A DNA stretch of 40,214 bases, taken from NCBI GenBank assembly GCA_024711065.1, contig JANJTN010000084.1:1-40214 (forward strand). The letters are read 5' to 3'. The DNA is from a bacterium (GTDB lineage: Bacteria; Bacteroidota; Ignavibacteria; Kapaibacteriales; Kapaibacteriaceae). Positions 15,897 through 25,287 of this stretch are shown in pieces. A model generated the notes under the pieces. That model saw only the letters and a list, made by a program, of their open reading frames with translations, made no database searches and had not been told where the DNA came from. The translations under genes and the position numbers were made by a program. Positions within the stretch are counted from its first letter, which is position 1. Each line of letters starts with the position of its first letter.

Positions 15897-16892
15897 ATGA
15901 GTATCGACTACAAGTCCGCCGGCGTGAACATCGAAGCCGGAGAAGCGCTCGTTGACCGCATCAAGCCCTTCGTGAAGCGCACGCGCACGCCGCAGGTGCT
16001 GTCCGAACTGGGCTTGTTCGGCGGGTTCTACGACGCCTCGTTCCCGGAGTTTGAGCATCCCGTGCTGGTGTCGAGCACCGATGGTGTGGGCACCAAACTC
16101 AAAGTGGCCGTGATGGCCGACAAGCACGACACAGTGGGACAGTGCCTGGTGAATCACTGTGTGGACGATATCCTGGCCTGCGGAGCTCGCCCGCTGTTCT
16201 TTCTGGACTACTTCGCCACGGGACGTCTCTCTACAGACACCGCTGCCGACGTGATCACCGGTATGGCCCTGGCTTGTGAGCAGAATGGCTGTGCCCTGCT
16301 CGGCGGCGAGACCGCCGAAATGCCCAGCATGTATGCCGATGGTGAGTACGATGTGGCGGGCACGATCGTTGGCGTTGTGGAACGGTCCCGCATTCTGAAC
16401 GGAAGCCGCATCAACGTGGGTGATCATCTGATCGGCCTGCCATCCACGGGTCTGCATACCAACGGCTACTCGCTGGCCCGGGCAGCACTCTTCCCGAAGT
16501 ACCGGATCGATCAGCATCTTGATGAACTCGGCACCAGTGTGGCCAACGCGCTGCTGGCCGTACACCGTTCCTACCTGAACGTGGTGATGCCGCTGTTGAA
16601 CGATGATCTGATCCATGGACTCTCGCACATCACCGGCGGAGGGATCGTTGGCAATACGTCGCGGATCCTGCAGCCCGGCCAGCGTCTGGAGATCGACTGG
16701 AACAGCTGGGAGCTGCCGCCGATCTTCCGGGTGATCCAGCAGGCCGGACAGATCTCCGACGACGAGATGCGCCACGTCTTTAACCTCGGCATCGGGATGA
16801 TCGCCGTGGTCGCCGAAGACCAGGTGGCCACGGTGCTGGACCGCTGGTCCGCCGAACAGCCGGTGGTGCTTGGCCGCATCGCCTCCGTCTAG
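15897..16892 (+). CDS. purM: Phosphoribosylformylglycinamidine cyclo-ligase (PurM)
   Basis: 331 aa. It makes AIR from FGAM with ATP, step 5 of purine synthesis, as a cytoplasmic dimer. Signatures are DYKSAGVNIEAGEALVDRIK, STDGVGTKLKVA, NDIL-equivalent VDDILACGARPLFFLDYFA, GCALLGGETAEMP, GLPSTGLHTNGYSLAR and ITGGGIVGNTSR. The length is normal. It sits 19 bp after the glycosyltransferase and 12 bp before recQ, so it is probably part of one transcript with genes unrelated to purine synthesis. purN is elsewhere in the window. No octamer copy lies in this gene. Confidence 0.96.
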   Translation: MSIDYKSAGVNIEAGEALVDRIKPFVKRTRTPQVLSELGLFGGFYDASFPEFEHPVLVSSTDGVGTKLKVAVMADKHDTVGQCLVNHCVDDILACGARPLFFLDYFATGRLSTDTAADVITGMALACEQNGCALLGGETAEMPSMYADGEYDVAGTIVGVVERSRILNGSRINVGDHLIGLPSTGLHTNGYSLARAALFPKYRIDQHLDELGTSVANALLAVHRSYLNVVMPLLNDDLIHGLSHITGGGIVGNTSRILQPGQRLEIDWNSWELPPIFRVIQQAGQISDDEMRHVFNLGIGMIAVVAEDQVATVLDRWSAEQPVVLGRIASV

Positions 16893-16904
16893 GACGCCGA
16901 GCCG

Positions 16905-19535
16905 ATGTCTGCACGGCTCGATACTGCCCGATCCATCCTTCGAAGCACCTTCGGATTCGAGTCGTTCCGCCATGGCCAGGAAGAGATCATCCAGGCCGTC
17001 CTGAGCGGACGCGACGTACTGGGCGTGATGCCTACCGGCGGCGGAAAATCTCTATGCTACCAGGTTCCGGCCTTGTCTCTGCCGCATTGTACGCTGGTGG
17101 TCAGCCCCCTGGTAGCCTTGATGACCGACCAGGTTGGCCGGCTGAAAGCACTCGGCGTGGCAGCCGCTGCCCTGCATGCCGGGCTTACGCATGGCGACGT
17201 GAATGCCATTATGTTCGAAGCCCATGCCGGACGCCTGAAGCTGCTCTACGTAGCCCCCGAGCGGCTGGAAAGCGCAACGTTCCGTTCGCTCCTGTCCACC
17301 ATTCCGCTTAGCCTGGTGGCAGTAGACGAAGCCCATTGCATCAGCGAGTGGGGGCACGACTTCCGTCCGGCCTATCGCTCCATCCCACGGTTGTTCGACG
17401 ACCGACCGCGAGTTCCCGTGATCGCCCTAACGGCAACCGCTACGCCGGATGTGCGCCGAGATATCGCCGACGCGTTAGCCTTGCGCGACCCTGTAGAGAT
17501 CGTGCGCGGATTCGATCGCTCCAACCTTGCGTTTCGCGTAGAGGTCACTCCGCACAAGATCGAAGCTATCGCCCGTGAAGCACTGGCGCATCCCGACCAA
17601 TGCGTGCTGGTCTATGCCGGGTCTCGCCGACGTGTAGACGACATTGCCTCGGAACTCGCCAAGCGCAAGATCGCCGCAGCCGCCTATCATGCCGGTAAGA
17701 CCCCGGCCGAGCGGACCGACGTTCAGGACCGCTTCCTGCGTGGTCAACTGACCGTCCTCGTAGCTACGAATGCCTTTGGCATGGGCATCGACAAGGCCGA
17801 TGTCCGCCATGTGATCCATGCCGACCTCACACTCACGCTCGAAGCCTACTACCAGGAAGCCGGCCGTGCCGGCAGGGATGGGCGGCCGGCAACCTGCACG
17901 CTGCTCTATCAAACGCAGGATCGGCGCTTGATGGACTTTTTCATCACCTCCACCTATCCCGAACGCGGAACGATCCTGGCGGTGCTCAATGCACTCTATG
18001 ACCGAGCGGGTGTTGGGGTAGGGGGCTCCACCACCGAGGCCGTCCACGCCGACGCTGCCTCGCTGGCGGCCGATCTGCATCTGCCGGTCGGTCACGTATC
18101 CGGCGTGTTGTCGCTCCTGCAGCGATCCGGCGTCATCCTGTCCACCGGCGCTCAGGGAAGGGCTACGCTGCGGATGCGCAGCAGCACCGAGCGCTTGCGC
18201 GAGTTCGTAGACCATGCGCCGGCCGAGCGTGCTCGGGCCGTAGAGGTGCTCGGGCGTTTGCTTAGCGGCTCGTCGTTCGACCATCCGGTGTCCTTTGATG
18301 TGAACGCGGTGTTGCGCCGTAGTGGCATCACCTTGGCCGAATTCTCCGACGCGGTCCGCTCGCTCCACCTGGCGCGGATCCTGCAGTACACTCCACCCGA
18401 AGGGGGCGGAGGGATCGTGTTGCTCCGCCCACGTCCACCGCGCGGCGTGATACCGGTCGACATGGCCGATCTGGCGCGGCGGCGTGATCACGCGCTGAGC
18501 AAACTCGATCGCATGATCCAGTACGCCGAGTCGCCTCAGTGCAAACGCAATCTGATCCTGAACTACTTCGGCGATGCCGATGTGCGAGGCACCTGCGGCC
18601 GCTGTTCCTCCTGCACCGGCAGTCATCGGGTGAAGGGGGCTGGGGTGGATGCCGACCTGCTCGTTCACGTGGTCCGCGCCGTGCACGAACTGGGCGGCTC
18701 GTATGGACGCAATGTGGTGGCCGACCTGCTGACCGGGACCATTACGCCCCGCATCGTGGATCTGGGATTGTCTCAGGCCGAAGCCTGGGGGGCCGCTTCG
18801 GCAAAGGATCGCGCCGAAGTGATCCATGCCATCGATGCAGCCATCCACCGTGGACTGATCGTGCGCTCCAGCGGTGAGTATCCCACCATTGCGCTTACCG
18901 CTGCCGGCCGTGACCTTGGCATGCCGCTGCCGCGTCAGCGCCGCTTCCGCAAGACCCACCTTGCCGAGGAAGCCGACCCGTCCGTTGCCACCGCACTGAT
19001 GGCCTGGCGCGAACGCACGGCCCATGCCATGCATCAGCAAGCACAGACGCTGTTGTCGAACGATGCCGTAGCAGCCCTCGCAACAGACGCGCCGCAGCGA
19101 GAGGCAGACCTGCAGCCCGGACGCCATGGTAGCGGACTGATGTTGGCCCAGTATGGTGCAGAGATCATCGGCGTGATCGCCGGCGTCCGCCGATCACGGG
19201 TCGATGCGATCCCCAAGGTCCGTCTGGACAACGACGTCATGCAGGTGCTGAAGGCCGTACGTCCGGGCCGTTCCGTGATGGATGTGGCTCGAGCCCTGCG
19301 GATCACGCCGGCAGCTGCCGCACGCAACCTGCAACGGGCTCTGGAAGCCGGTGCCGACCTGCAACGGGGCGAGTTGGTGCCGGATGATCTCTTCGCCGAG
19401 GTCATGGACTACCTCCGTGACCATCGCTATGCCAAGCTGCGTCAGATACGCGAAACAGTGGGTGCGGACGTTGATATGCCTACCTTGCGGGTTGCCATGG
19501 CCTTTGCCCGACGCGAATTGTATGGAGTAGCCTGA
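16905..19535 (+). CDS. recQ: RecQ-type DNA helicase with extended C-terminus
   Basis: 876 aa, well above the ~600 of E. coli RecQ. It is a 3'-5' helicase of recombination and repair. Motif I is MPTGGGKS with Lys48; the DEAH box is at 141-144, followed by the aromatic-rich loop CISEWGHDFRPAY. Motifs V and VI are visible (ATNAFGMGIDKADVR, YYQEAGRAGRDG). The zinc-binding cysteines follow as CKRNLILNYFGD plus CGRCSSC. The RQC winged helix (GGSYGRNVVADLL) and an HRDC-like domain (VATALMAWRERTAHAM) come next. The final ~100 residues carry a second HTH-like segment (SVMDVARALRITPAAAARNL) and another helical repeat. The start at ATG 16905 gives the usual RecQ N-terminus. The stop is 6 bp before the protease gene. 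Confidence 0.94.
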   Translation: MSARLDTARSILRSTFGFESFRHGQEEIIQAVLSGRDVLGVMPTGGGKSLCYQVPALSLPHCTLVVSPLVALMTDQVGRLKALGVAAAALHAGLTHGDVNAIMFEAHAGRLKLLYVAPERLESATFRSLLSTIPLSLVAVDEAHCISEWGHDFRPAYRSIPRLFDDRPRVPVIALTATATPDVRRDIADALALRDPVEIVRGFDRSNLAFRVEVTPHKIEAIAREALAHPDQCVLVYAGSRRRVDDIASELAKRKIAAAAYHAGKTPAERTDVQDRFLRGQLTVLVATNAFGMGIDKADVRHVIHADLTLTLEAYYQEAGRAGRDGRPATCTLLYQTQDRRLMDFFITSTYPERGTILAVLNALYDRAGVGVGGSTTEAVHADAASLAADLHLPVGHVSGVLSLLQRSGVILSTGAQGRATLRMRSSTERLREFVDHAPAERARAVEVLGRLLSGSSFDHPVSFDVNAVLRRSGITLAEFSDAVRSLHLARILQYTPPEGGGGIVLLRPRPPRGVIPVDMADLARRRDHALSKLDRMIQYAESPQCKRNLILNYFGDADVRGTCGRCSSCTGSHRVKGAGVDADLLVHVVRAVHELGGSYGRNVVADLLTGTITPRIVDLGLSQAEAWGAASAKDRAEVIHAIDAAIHRGLIVRSSGEYPTIALTAAGRDLGMPLPRQRRFRKTHLAEEADPSVATALMAWRERTAHAMHQQAQTLLSNDAVAALATDAPQREADLQPGRHGSGLMLAQYGAEIIGVIAGVRRSRVDAIPKVRLDNDVMQVLKAVRPGRSVMDVARALRITPAAAARNLQRALEAGADLQRGELVPDDLFAEVMDYLRDHRYAKLRQIRETVGADVDMPTLRVAMAFARRELYGVA

Positions 19536-19541
19536 GTCCCC

Positions 19542-22500
19542 ATGCCGACCGTTGTTCGACGATTCCTGATCCTCTGCTCGCTGATCCCGCTATGTCTGGC
19601 TTCGGCCCAGGCGGCCGATCGGTACCTGGTTCGTCTGGCTGGCACGCCGTCGGCGTCTCTGCGTGCCGCCATCGTAAACCGCATCGTACCAACCTCCGTG
19701 CTTACGGCGAAACCTGCCGAACGCACCATGTCGGCCGAACAACAGCAGGCCCTTGCGGCGGCGGCACAATGGGTGGTGGTCGAGGTCACCTCCGACCAGG
19801 CCGCCCGGCTGATGGAAGACCCCGCCGTGCTGGACGTGCACCCGAACACCCGTCTGCGCCTGCACGAAAGCCCCCTGACCAACGACAGTCTGGCTGCCGA
19901 CCAGTTCGCCCTGCATCGCATCAACGCGAAAGGGGCTTGGACACAAGCCACCGGCGATGGTGTTCTGGTGGGCGTTGTCGATACCGGTATCGACTGGGAG
20001 CATCCCGACCTGGTGAACCGACTTGCGGTCCGAACCGCCGAGGACGCTAATGGGAACGGGCGGTTCGAGCCGTGGCCCAGCAGTGTGGTGGTGGATGGTG
20101 TTACGGGCGACTTGAATGGCGTGGATGATGATGGCAACGGCTACGTTGATGATGTGATCGGGTTCGACTTTGTAGACCAAGACGTGCGCAACCTGGGCGA
20201 CGACCGTGACCGCGACCCAGTGCCGTTCGACGAGCAGGGGCACGGCACTTCCGTTGCCGGCGTGATCGCTGCCGAAGCCAATAACGGCATCGGGATCGCC
20301 GGACTGGCCTACGACGCCCGCGTGGTGACCCTGCGAGCCTTCGACGCAACCGGTAACGCCGAAGAGGATGACGTGGCCGCGGCGATCATCTATGGAGCGC
20401 TCAACGGTGTGCGCGTGATGAACCTGAGCTTTGGCGATGGTGTGGATGCACCGGCCATGCACGATGCCATTCGGTTCGCTGCCAGCATGGGGGTTACCCT
20501 GGTCGCATCCGCCGGAAATTCGGGTGGTGTTTCTCGCCAGTTCCCTGCGGGATATGACGACGTGATCACCGTGGCGGCTACCAATGCCGATGATGCCCGG
20601 GCTCCATTCTCCAGCACCGGATCGCTGGTGGATCTATCGGCACCCGGACAAAGCATCGTGACCACCGCCGTCGGAGGTCGCTATCGAACGGTGAGCGGAA
20701 CATCCTTTGCTGCACCGTATGTAGCTGCCACGGCAGCCATGCTGCTGCAGCAACGTCCACAGCTCACACCACCGGAACTACGTGCCGTGCTGACGGCGTC
20801 GTCACGCGACCTGGGCGAACGCGGTTGGGACGGCGACTTCGGCGCCGGACGTCTGGATGCCGATGCGGCACTGCGGTTCGTGGGCTCCGGCAACGTAGCG
20901 ATCACTTCGCCGATCAACGAGTCCACGGTCCAGCTGTTCAACGCTACCGATGCCGTTCCGGTGGTGGGTTCGACCACAACGCCGCTCTTTGACCGATGGG
21001 AACTGCTGCTGGGGCGGGGAGCCGAGCCGGCCACGTGGACGCTCCTGGCCGAGGGCGTCCAAGCCGTGCGAGACGGTCAGCTGGGCGAACTCACTCGCTC
21101 GCGCACCAGCGACGATACCTATACGATTCGTCTTCGCATTGCCCTGAAGGACGGCCGGTCGCTGGAGTCGCGCCGGCGGGTCCGCGTGGTGCACAGCGAC
21201 ACCCTTCGCATCGACTCGATCGAGGTGGTACCGGCCTGGCGCGACGACCGCCGGGTGGCCGTGGTCACGGTGCGCACAAGTCAACCGTCGTTCTGCCGCA
21301 TCACGGCAGAGAACAGCTTTACCTCGGCTTCGTTCACCGACCAAAAGCGCCGCACCCGCCTGCACAGTCTTGCCGTAGACCTCGACCCATATTCGACGTC
21401 GGGTACGGCCAACATCGAGGTCTGGGCTGGATCGGATACGGTGCAGCGCGACGTGCCGCTGGCTGTTGCCAACGAAGCCGTGCCCACGACCGGTTGGACC
21501 GACAAAGCCGGAGCCGAGTTTGCCGGATACGTGCTGAACGATGTGCGCGACATCTACGGCAACGGCAAGGACATGTTCGTGATGAGCGATCTGCGGTCAG
21601 GGGGCTTTGGACCAGCACTCACGGTGGGGCGCGACGGCATCGGATGGGGCTATCAGGACAGTACCACGGATGTGTGGATCCCACGCGGCATGGGCGATGC
21701 CAACGGCAATGGACGTCTGGAGGTCTTCTGCCACGTGGTCGGCCGCGCCCGGTTGTACGAGGCCGCCGAGGTGGGAGGCAATCCTTTTGCCACGGTCATC
21801 TTCGACAACAACGACGGACGCAACAACGCTGCCGGCATGGCGGACATCGACGGCGACGGACGCGAAGAACTATTGATGTTGTCCGATTCCGGCGTGGTGG
21901 TGATGACGTGGAACAACGGCAGCTTCGTCCGTATGGGGCTGGCCGCCAATCCCACGCCGCCGCAGCCGGGAACCATCGGCAACCGCGTAGATGAGATCAG
22001 TGTGGGTGTTGGCGACTTCGACGGCGACGGCCGCACGGAGATCGCCTTTGGCGACACGGACGGCGACCTGATCGTGAGCGAGTTCACCGGTGCCGGATTC
22101 GAAACCGACGTCATCGTCGAAGGCGAAGGGGCAGGGGGCTCGGGCTACGTTGCTGTGGGAGACGTGAACGGCGACGGCCTACCGGACATCGTGCACGGGG
22201 TTCCGGACGACCCGTATGCCGGACGCGATGGCGAGTACGGTCGGCAGGTGTGGACCTACCGCGTCTATACCAACCGCAACGGCGAGTATGACGTGCTGTG
22301 GCAGGACCACTTCTATGGCGTCCGCTACGGCATCGGCTTTCGCAACGGCGTTGGCACCGGCGAGATCGACGATAAGCCGGGCGACGACGTAGTGATCTGT
22401 GTGTTCCCGCACCTCTATGTCTTCGGCTGGAGTCAGGGATCCATGCAGCCCTTGCAGTACCGCTCGGACGTGGTCTCTCCACGCTTTCTGGTCCACGACT

Positions 22501-23795
22501 TCGACGGCAACGGCCGGAACGAGCTCGGCTTTGGAGTGACCGTCCCGGAAGTGGGCTCGATGACGTCGTTCGACTTTGTCGAATATGCTGCCGATCGGGA
22601 TCGGCTACCAACGCCGGCAGGCCTGCGGGGTAGGATCGAAGGCGATACCTCGGCCGTGCTGTCCTGGGCTCCTGCCGAAGGTGCTGCGTATTACCGGATC
22701 TTCATGGCTACGAGCAGCAACGGACTGTTCCGGGAGATCGACACATCGCGACTCGTCTACAAGCAGATCGACTCGCTCAAACGCGACCTCGGCTACCGAT
22801 TCCGTGTGAGTGCCATTGCCGCCGACGGTGGTCCGGATGAAAGCTTTCGCTCCAACATTGTGGATCTCTTCATCGACGACGTGCGCGGTGAGATCGTAGA
22901 GCACACAGACACCCTCACGCTTCGGCAACTCCGGCAGGGTGCGTCGGTTGTCGTGCGGTACAACAAGCCCCTTACCGAATCGGGGACCCCGCCTGCGGCC
23001 TTTACGCTTGCTGATGGTAACGGGAGCGTGTTGATGGCCCAAACGGTGACCCTGGCCGGAGACAGTACCTATGTGATCACCTTCGGAGCCACGTCCAGCT
23101 CATCCGGCGCATGGACCCTCTCGGCGAGCCCCATCCCGGATCGGAACGGATATCCCACGCAGGCATTCGGCAACGGGATGGTCGTGATCGATACGCGGCC
23201 AGCGCCCATGCCGTTGTATCTGGCACAGTTGGTAGTGAACGGGACCTCCAGCATCACCCTGTCGTATTCGGAACCGGTGGATGGTTCGGCCCTGGTGGCC
23301 GGCAATTATCGACTGGCGCCGCTCGGCAGCGTTGACCGCGTGGAGCGGGTGGACGATGTGCGCGTGCAGGTCTCCTTTGGCCAGAGCCCGCCTCTGGCAG
23401 CTCTAGGTAGCACCTATAGCATCACAGCGTCGAACATCACAGCGGCCTCCGGTACGCCGATCGCCACAGATGGCGGTAACACCATGTCCTTTGTGTTGAC
23501 CTCGCCGGGACTGGATGATGTGTACGTGTACCCGCATCCGGTGAGGATCAACACCGATGGCGCTGCAACGTTCGCCAACCTCACACAGCAGGCCGAGATC
23601 CAGATCCTGGACCAGCGCTTCCTGCAGATCCGTGTGATCCGCGAGGTGGATGGCAACGGCGGAGCATCGTGGGATCTGCGGGACGCCTCGGGCACGCCGG
23701 TCCCACCGGGACTGTACTTCTACAAAGTGGTCGGGACGAGTACGACCGGCCAGAGTGCCGAGTCCGGACTCAAGAAACTGATGCTTACGCGGTAA
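19542..23795 (+). CDS. T9SS-secreted subtilisin-family (S8) protease with FG-GAP repeats
   Basis: 1417 aa. The signal peptide ends near ASAQA and is followed by an inhibitor-like propeptide. The peptidase S8 domain (~140-430) has the complete triad: Asp147 in VVDTGID, His234 in GHGTSVAG, Ser388 in SGTSFAAP, with oxyanion Asn326 in SAGNSGG. A Ca-binding-like acidic insert (~168-225) is rich in D, G and N. After an Ig-like region come FG-GAP/VCBS-type repeats (GDANGNGRLE, ADIDGDGREE, GDFDGDGRTE, GDVNGDGLPD), then a fibronectin III-like domain (GDTSAVLSWAPAEGAAYYRIF). The T9SS type-A tail begins at PHPVRINTDG and ends in KKLMLTR. Extracellular, probably cell-surface proteolysis is inferred. Its end overlaps convergent mpl by 11 bp. 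Confidence 0.94.
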   Translation: MPTVVRRFLILCSLIPLCLASAQAADRYLVRLAGTPSASLRAAIVNRIVPTSVLTAKPAERTMSAEQQQALAAAAQWVVVEVTSDQAARLMEDPAVLDVHPNTRLRLHESPLTNDSLAADQFALHRINAKGAWTQATGDGVLVGVVDTGIDWEHPDLVNRLAVRTAEDANGNGRFEPWPSSVVVDGVTGDLNGVDDDGNGYVDDVIGFDFVDQDVRNLGDDRDRDPVPFDEQGHGTSVAGVIAAEANNGIGIAGLAYDARVVTLRAFDATGNAEEDDVAAAIIYGALNGVRVMNLSFGDGVDAPAMHDAIRFAASMGVTLVASAGNSGGVSRQFPAGYDDVITVAATNADDARAPFSSTGSLVDLSAPGQSIVTTAVGGRYRTVSGTSFAAPYVAATAAMLLQQRPQLTPPELRAVLTASSRDLGERGWDGDFGAGRLDADAALRFVGSGNVAITSPINESTVQLFNATDAVPVVGSTTTPLFDRWELLLGRGAEPATWTLLAEGVQAVRDGQLGELTRSRTSDDTYTIRLRIALKDGRSLESRRRVRVVHSDTLRIDSIEVVPAWRDDRRVAVVTVRTSQPSFCRITAENSFTSASFTDQKRRTRLHSLAVDLDPYSTSGTANIEVWAGSDTVQRDVPLAVANEAVPTTGWTDKAGAEFAGYVLNDVRDIYGNGKDMFVMSDLRSGGFGPALTVGRDGIGWGYQDSTTDVWIPRGMGDANGNGRLEVFCHVVGRARLYEAAEVGGNPFATVIFDNNDGRNNAAGMADIDGDGREELLMLSDSGVVVMTWNNGSFVRMGLAANPTPPQPGTIGNRVDEISVGVGDFDGDGRTEIAFGDTDGDLIVSEFTGAGFETDVIVEGEGAGGSGYVAVGDVNGDGLPDIVHGVPDDPYAGRDGEYGRQVWTYRVYTNRNGEYDVLWQDHFYGVRYGIGFRNGVGTGEIDDKPGDDVVICVFPHLYVFGWSQGSMQPLQYRSDVVSPRFLVHDFDGNGRNELGFGVTVPEVGSMTSFDFVEYAADRDRLPTPAGLRGRIEGDTSAVLSWAPAEGAAYYRIFMATSSNGLFREIDTSRLVYKQIDSLKRDLGYRFRVSAIAADGGPDESFRSNIVDLFIDDVRGEIVEHTDTLTLRQLRQGASVVVRYNKPLTESGTPPAAFTLADGNGSVLMAQTVTLAGDSTYVITFGATSSSSGAWTLSASPIPDRNGYPTQAFGNGMVVIDTRPAPMPLYLAQLVVNGTSSITLSYSEPVDGSALVAGNYRLAPLGSVDRVERVDDVRVQVSFGQSPPLAALGSTYSITASNITAASGTPIATDGGNTMSFVLTSPGLDDVYVYPHPVRINTDGAATFANLTQQAEIQILDQRFLQIRVIREVDGNGGASWDLRDASGTPVPPGLYFYKVVGTSTTGQSAESGLKKLMLTR

Positions 23796-25212
23796 GGATC
23801 GATCGCAGCGATCCCACGTTCCCATTGCTCAGGATGGCGATCACATCACCTTCGCGGGCATGTTGTTCCAGCCACGGTACCACGTCGGCACCCCACGATG
23901 GATCCGTGGCCCGGTCGGGCGAGAGACTCAGAGCCGGGATCGCTTGTTGGCCCAGATCGGCTACCAGCTGTGTGGTGTTCAAACGATCTTCTACGGAATA
24001 CCGCTCCGGTCTGTTCACCGGTCCCACACACACGGAAGCCGCTCCGGCAAAGCAGGCAGCCAATTCGTGCTGAAAGAAGGCACGCGTGGTAGTGTTAGAG
24101 CGGGGCTCGAAGATCACGTGCAGACGCGACTGCGGATACTGCTGGGCCAGCGCCTGGATCGTAGCTCGGATCGCCGTTGGGTGGTGCGCAAAATCGTCGA
24201 CCACCGTACACGACTGCCAGGTACCGATCACCTCCAAACGTCGTTTGGGCGGTTGGTAGGCGGCGATCGCCAGGCGTGCTTCGTCGGCGGTCACTCCCGC
24301 TTCCACACAGGCCAGAACGGCCATGGTGGCATTGCGCAGGTTGTGGTCTCCCGTCATGGAAAGCCTAAACGTGCCAAGGGGCTCGCCTTCTCGCTGCAGT
24401 GCCCACGTACTCCCCTCCGACGAGCGTTCCTCCACGGTGATCTGAATCGTGGCTTCGGGACCGAACCCCACAAGATGCACCGGTGCCGGAGCCCCCTTCA
24501 CCGCATCGACGGCTACCGGGTCATCGGCGTTCACGAACAGGCAGCCGGTGCGGGGGACGATGCGGATCATTTGCTGGAAGGACCATACGATATCGTCGAT
24601 CGAGTCGAAGATGTCGGCATGGTCGAACTCGATGTTATTGATGATCGCAATGGTGGGACGGTAGTGCACGAACTTGGACCGTTTGTCGAAGAAGGCCGTG
24701 TCGTACTCGTCGCCTTCACTCACGAACACGCCGGCATGCGTGTTGTTGATCTCGGCCGGGACGGCGCGGCACCCGCTGCGAAAGCCATAAGGAACACCTC
24801 CGATGAGGAATCCCGGACGTCGACCGGCGTGTTCCAGGATCCAGGCCGTCATGCTACTGGTGGTGGTCTTGCCGTGAGTGCCCGTGCACACAATGGAGGT
24901 GTTACGGTCGATGAAGTGGGTTCCGATGAAGCCGGCCATGGACGTCATGGGCAGGCGGTGATCCAGCACGGCCTCCAGTTCGGTGTTCCCTCGGCTGATC
25001 GCATTGCCCACGACCACCAGATCCGGGGCCATTCCGAGTAACCGATCGCCATCGAAGCCGTTATGCCAACGGATGCCCGCAGCGGACAGTACGTCGCTCA
25101 TAGGTGGATAGACGCCTTCGTCGCTGCCGGTGACGTGATATCCGGCTTCGGCGCAGGCAACAGCCACAGAGCCCATGGCCGTGCCGGCGATACCGATAAA
25201 GTGCAGGTGCAT
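23785..25212 (-). CDS. mpl: UDP-N-acetylmuramate:L-Ala-gamma-D-Glu-meso-DAP ligase (Mpl)
   Basis: 475 aa. It re-attaches recycled murein tripeptide to UDP-MurNAc in the cytoplasm. I prefer Mpl to MurC because of MHLHFIGIAGTAMGS, DEGVYPPMSDVL and GNAISRGNTELEAVL, which are Mpl-like. The ATP loop GTHGKTTT is at 111-118. EGDEYDTAFFDKRSKF, NNIEFDHADIF, GDHNLRNA and DDFAHHPTAI are Mur-ligase signatures. The start at ATG 25212 gives the normal N-terminus; the frame stays open upstream but runs into the divergent gene. It is divergent from the BNR-repeat gene (75 bp apart) and convergent with the subtilase gene. It implies DAP-type peptidoglycan. Confidence 0.93.
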   Translation of the reverse strand: MHLHFIGIAGTAMGSVAVACAEAGYHVTGSDEGVYPPMSDVLSAAGIRWHNGFDGDRLLGMAPDLVVVGNAISRGNTELEAVLDHRLPMTSMAGFIGTHFIDRNTSIVCTGTHGKTTTSSMTAWILEHAGRRPGFLIGGVPYGFRSGCRAVPAEINNTHAGVFVSEGDEYDTAFFDKRSKFVHYRPTIAIINNIEFDHADIFDSIDDIVWSFQQMIRIVPRTGCLFVNADDPVAVDAVKGAPAPVHLVGFGPEATIQITVEERSSEGSTWALQREGEPLGTFRLSMTGDHNLRNATMAVLACVEAGVTADEARLAIAAYQPPKRRLEVIGTWQSCTVVDDFAHHPTAIRATIQALAQQYPQSRLHVIFEPRSNTTTRAFFQHELAACFAGAASVCVGPVNRPERYSVEDRLNTTQLVADLGQQAIPALSLSPDRATDPSWGADVVPWLEQHAREGDVIAILSNGNVGSLRSILTA

Positions 25213-25238
25213 AGCTGAAACGAGCGAGTAGAAAGTGG

Positions 25239-25246
25239 TATCTTTT
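25239..25246 (+). promoter_or_regulatory. Weak -7 box candidate for the BNR-repeat gene
   Basis: TATCTTTT is one mismatch from TAnnTTTG and lies 41 nt before the ATG at 25288, inside the 75-bp divergent region shared with mpl. No -33 TTG is evident. Confidence 0.25.
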
Positions 25247-25287
25247 CGGACGTTCAAAATAGGCAACGTCCCCATTCGGAGTCTTCC

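Noticed and set aside
17475-19127. 550-codon minus-strand open frame opposite recQ
   Set aside because: Shadow of recQ, whose helicase motifs are complete on the plus strand.
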